64,000 bases of DNA, taken from assembly GCF_017051705.1 (NCBI RefSeq), contig NZ_JAFIDJ010000001.1:2323786-2387785 (forward strand). Direction: 5' to 3'. Source of the DNA: Algoriphagus lutimaris. Lineage in GTDB: Bacteria > Bacteroidota > Bacteroidia > Cytophagales > Cyclobacteriaceae. The notes under the pieces were generated by a model that saw nothing but the letters and a program-made list of their open reading frames with translations, had not been told where the DNA came from and did not search any database. Positions 62,378-64,000 of the stretch are shown here, one piece after another. Positions within the stretch are counted from its first letter, which is position 1, and every line of letters begins with the position of its first letter. The translations under genes and the position numbers were made by a program.

Positions 62378-63667
62378 CTATTCGATTGCTGAAAAGACCA
62401 TTTGTCGGAATTTCCAACTTGATTGATCTCCAGTTCCTCCTTGAGTTTGTTTCATTAAAATCCCAATCGTCTTAGTAACAGGATCTGCAAAATATTGGGT
62501 ATTAAAATATCCTCCCCAATCGAAGGTACCCAAACTACCTATTCCTCCCTTTGCAACACCATTTTGATCCACAAGTCCGAAAGCCAATCCATAATCTTTA
62601 CCTCCGTCTCCCAACAAATCACCCACCTGGTTAGACATAATTGTTTGGATCGTGGTAGGGCTTAAAATCCTTACTCCATTGTAGGTTCCTCCATTCAAAT
62701 ACATTTGAAGAAATTTAGCATAATCCAATGCTGTGGATGACAACCCTGCTCCTCCTGAAAAAAACGTTTTTGCTCCGGTCTTAGGGTAATCAGGATCATA
62801 AAAGGACACAGGATAGGATTCCCATACCCCATTTACTTTACGGTGGACAGTAACCAATCTTTTCCCTTGGGCCTCATTTAGATAAAAACCAGTATCATTC
62901 ATACCAAGTGGATCAAATATTCTGGTCTTTAAAAATTGGTCAAAAGGCATTCCCGAAACTATTTCAATCAAATAACCCATCACATCCAATCCTTCACTAT
63001 AGGTATACTTGGTACCCGGATCATGATGAAGAGGAAGTTTTGCCAATTTCTTAATGTTGTCGCTGATTTTTACGGATTCCGTCGTAAACAAATCCACGAT
63101 TCCTGCTTTGTTATAGATCATTCTCATCTGCTCATTCCCATCAATCACTCCATACCCCAAACCAGAAGTATGTGTTAATAAATCCCGGATTCTGATCTCT
63201 CTTGAAGCCGGTCTGGTTGAATAAGTTGTATCACCATAACTAAATCTTGTCAATACCTGTGGGTCTGCAAATTCAGGAATATAGCGAGAAATAGGATCAT
63301 CCAAGCCAAATTTCCCCTCTTCCCAAAGCATCATAATTGCAGTGGAAGTAATTGCTTTAGATTGTGAGGCAATTCTAAAAATTTGATCTTTCGCCATGGG
63401 CGTATTAGAAGGGACATCCGCTAATCCTTTTGCCTCATGGTAGACGATTTTACCATTTTTTACAATCATAGCTACCAACCCAGGAACTTGATTCTTAGAG
63501 AGGGTTTCCTCTAACATATGATCAATTCTATCTATTCTCTCTTCAGAGATACCAGAAAGATCTTGGTTTCCTACAGGAGTTAATTCATTCGCTGTTTGAG
63601 AAAAGGCGTGAATTGAAATCAATCCTGAAATCAATAGCCCACTTAAGAATGGAATGGTTATTTTCAT
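62378..63667 (-). CDS. Exported beta-lactamase-family serine hydrolase (class C/PBP4*-like)
   Basis: A 429-residue protein of the beta-lactamase/D-aminopeptidase/esterase superfamily. After the signal peptide (ends HAFSQ) residues FRIASQSKAITSTAIMMLWE hold the catalytic SxxK (SQSK), YTYSEGLDVMGYLIEIVSG the Tyr motif, and the C-terminal FDWGGYFNTQYFADP region the third box (replacing KTG with a WGG-type sequence). This profile is typical of esterases and peptide hydrolases of unknown substrate rather than true beta-lactamases, so antibiotic resistance should not be inferred. It is single, convergent with the SulP gene. Confidence 0.92.
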   Translation of the reverse strand: MKITIPFLSGLLISGLISIHAFSQTANELTPVGNQDLSGISEERIDRIDHMLEETLSKNQVPGLVAMIVKNGKIVYHEAKGLADVPSNTPMAKDQIFRIASQSKAITSTAIMMLWEEGKFGLDDPISRYIPEFADPQVLTRFSYGDTTYSTRPASREIRIRDLLTHTSGLGYGVIDGNEQMRMIYNKAGIVDLFTTESVKISDNIKKLAKLPLHHDPGTKYTYSEGLDVMGYLIEIVSGMPFDQFLKTRIFDPLGMNDTGFYLNEAQGKRLVTVHRKVNGVWESYPVSFYDPDYPKTGAKTFFSGGAGLSSTALDYAKFLQMYLNGGTYNGVRILSPTTIQTIMSNQVGDLLGDGGKDYGLAFGLVDQNGVAKGGIGSLGTFDWGGYFNTQYFADPVTKTIGILMKQTQGGTGDQSSWKFRQMVFSAIE

Positions 63668-63740
63668 AAAATTCTGGGTTTAAAGAATCTTTAAAGTAAG
63701 AAAATCAAGCCAAAAACTCCTACACACCAATGCTTTAGAC

Positions 63741-63771
63741 AAAAAAAACAGGCCGATTTTCACCGGCCTGT
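63741..63771 (-). terminator. Terminator of the HtrA/DegQ-type gene
   Basis: On the reverse strand ACAGGCCG, an 8-base loop, CGGCCTGT and a T-tract (A8 at 63741-63748). It starts 20 bases after the reverse stop codon at 63791. Confidence 0.88.
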
Positions 63772-63790
63772 CTTTACTTTCAATCTACAA

Positions 63791-64000
63791 TCAATCTAAC
63801 TCTACTTCGAAATAATACTCTGTACCGTCTTGGAACATACCCAGAACTACTACATCTTCTCCGGATTTATCATTCAACACTTCTAGCAGCTGTTCAACAG
63901 ATTTAATTCTCACTCTGCCTTCATCACTGATAATAGAAGTGATGATAAAACCAGGTCTTGCTCCTGCTTCTCTCCATTCTGACTCTCCTACTACGCTAAT
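63791..64000 (-). CDS. HtrA/DegQ-type serine protease, C-terminal PDZ end (partial)
   Basis: The last 69 codons of a reverse-strand gene that continues past the window. Translated from base 64000 downward it reads ISVVGESEWREAGARPGFII, then TSIISDEGRVRIKSVEQLLE, followed by VLGMFQDGTEYYFEVELD and TGA at 63791-63793. The pattern GARPGFIIxxI...VKSVEQL...G....YY.F.L is the second PDZ domain that ends HtrA/DegQ proteases in Bacteroidota. The protease domain lies outside, so its catalytic triad cannot be checked. This quality-control protease would be periplasmic. Confidence 0.75.
   Translation of the reverse strand: MSVVGESEWREAGARPGFIITSIISDEGRVRIKSVEQLLEVLNDKSGEDVVVLGMFQDGTEYYFEVELD

Noticed and set aside
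62378-63667. An antibiotic-resistance beta-lactamase
   Set aside because: It has SxxK but lacks the KTG box and YxN form of class C enzymes; the superfamily is mostly esterases and peptidases.
1-64000. CRISPR array, integrated phage or transposon
   Set aside because: No regular direct repeats, integrase, transposase or tRNA-linked boundary was found.

Overview
The window looks like a chromosomal segment of a Bacteroidota bacterium, most likely a marine or aquatic member of the Cytophagales (Cyclobacteriaceae/Algoriphagus-like). The evidence is the low GC content, genes that mostly lack Shine-Dalgarno sites, promoters matching the Bacteroidota pattern (TTG/TTTG about 20 bases before TAnnTTTG), TonB-dependent receptors with a carboxypeptidase-regulatory-like N-terminal domain, and very many exported enzymes and lipoproteins. 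The genus is an inference. No rRNA, tRNA, CRISPR array, prophage or intact insertion sequence was seen.

Layout. 1-4.2 kb: the 3' part of a TonB-dependent receptor, an ACC-synthase-like aminotransferase with a D-to-N change at a key site, and a membrane protein of unknown function. 4.4-9.2 kb: three exported enzymes with twin-arginine-like N-termini (M20 amidohydrolase, xylose-isomerase-like TIM barrel, class V aminotransferase) around a reverse-strand membrane protein with a TIR-like C-terminal domain. 9.2-19.4 kb: a sulfatase island with two tandem paralogous lipoprotein sulfatases, an iduronate-sulfatase-like enzyme, a FecA-like receptor, and a fourth sulfatase with an atypical CMSSR activation motif. 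The receptor and the fourth sulfatase are divergent and share a spacer holding a perfect 19-bp palindrome. 19.4-28 kb: a small membrane protein, a phosphodiesterase-alkaline phosphatase fusion, a GH33 sialidase, an outer-membrane barrel protein, a DoxX-like protein and a PhoD-like phosphatase.

28.2-34.5 kb is a forward five-gene run: a PqaA-like protein, a CE15-like glucuronoyl esterase, a BNR sialidase-like protein, a DHDPS/NanA-family aldolase and a sodium:solute symporter. It reads as release, uptake and cleavage of an acidic sugar, with sialic acid the obvious but unproven candidate. It is followed by a secreted metallophosphoesterase, the complete pntAA-pntAB-pntB transhydrogenase operon (reverse strand) and a Tat-exported Gfo/Idh/MocA oxidoreductase.

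41-48 kb holds broken and smaller genes: a helix-hairpin-helix pseudogene, a gamma-glutamyltransferase whose frame breaks exactly at an A_AAA_AAC heptamer, a prohibitin-like protein, a methyltransferase, an exported DinB protein, an SDR and a DUF4136 lipoprotein. 48-55.5 kb has a planctomycete-type pair (membrane cytochrome with DUF1549/DUF1553, plus a DUF1501 protein), a lipoprotein subtilase, a cytosolic Gfo/Idh/MocA oxidoreductase and a haem-binding c-type protein. 55.9-64 kb has a Trp/Tyr-rich secreted protein with a Ser/Arg-rich tail, a large sortilin/BNR-repeat protein, a SulP anion transporter, a beta-lactamase-family serine hydrolase and the C-terminal PDZ end of an HtrA/DegQ-type protease running off the window.

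Taken together the segment is specialised for extracellular attack on sulfated, acidic and phosphorylated organic matter. No SusC/SusD pair is present, so it is not a classical polysaccharide utilisation locus.
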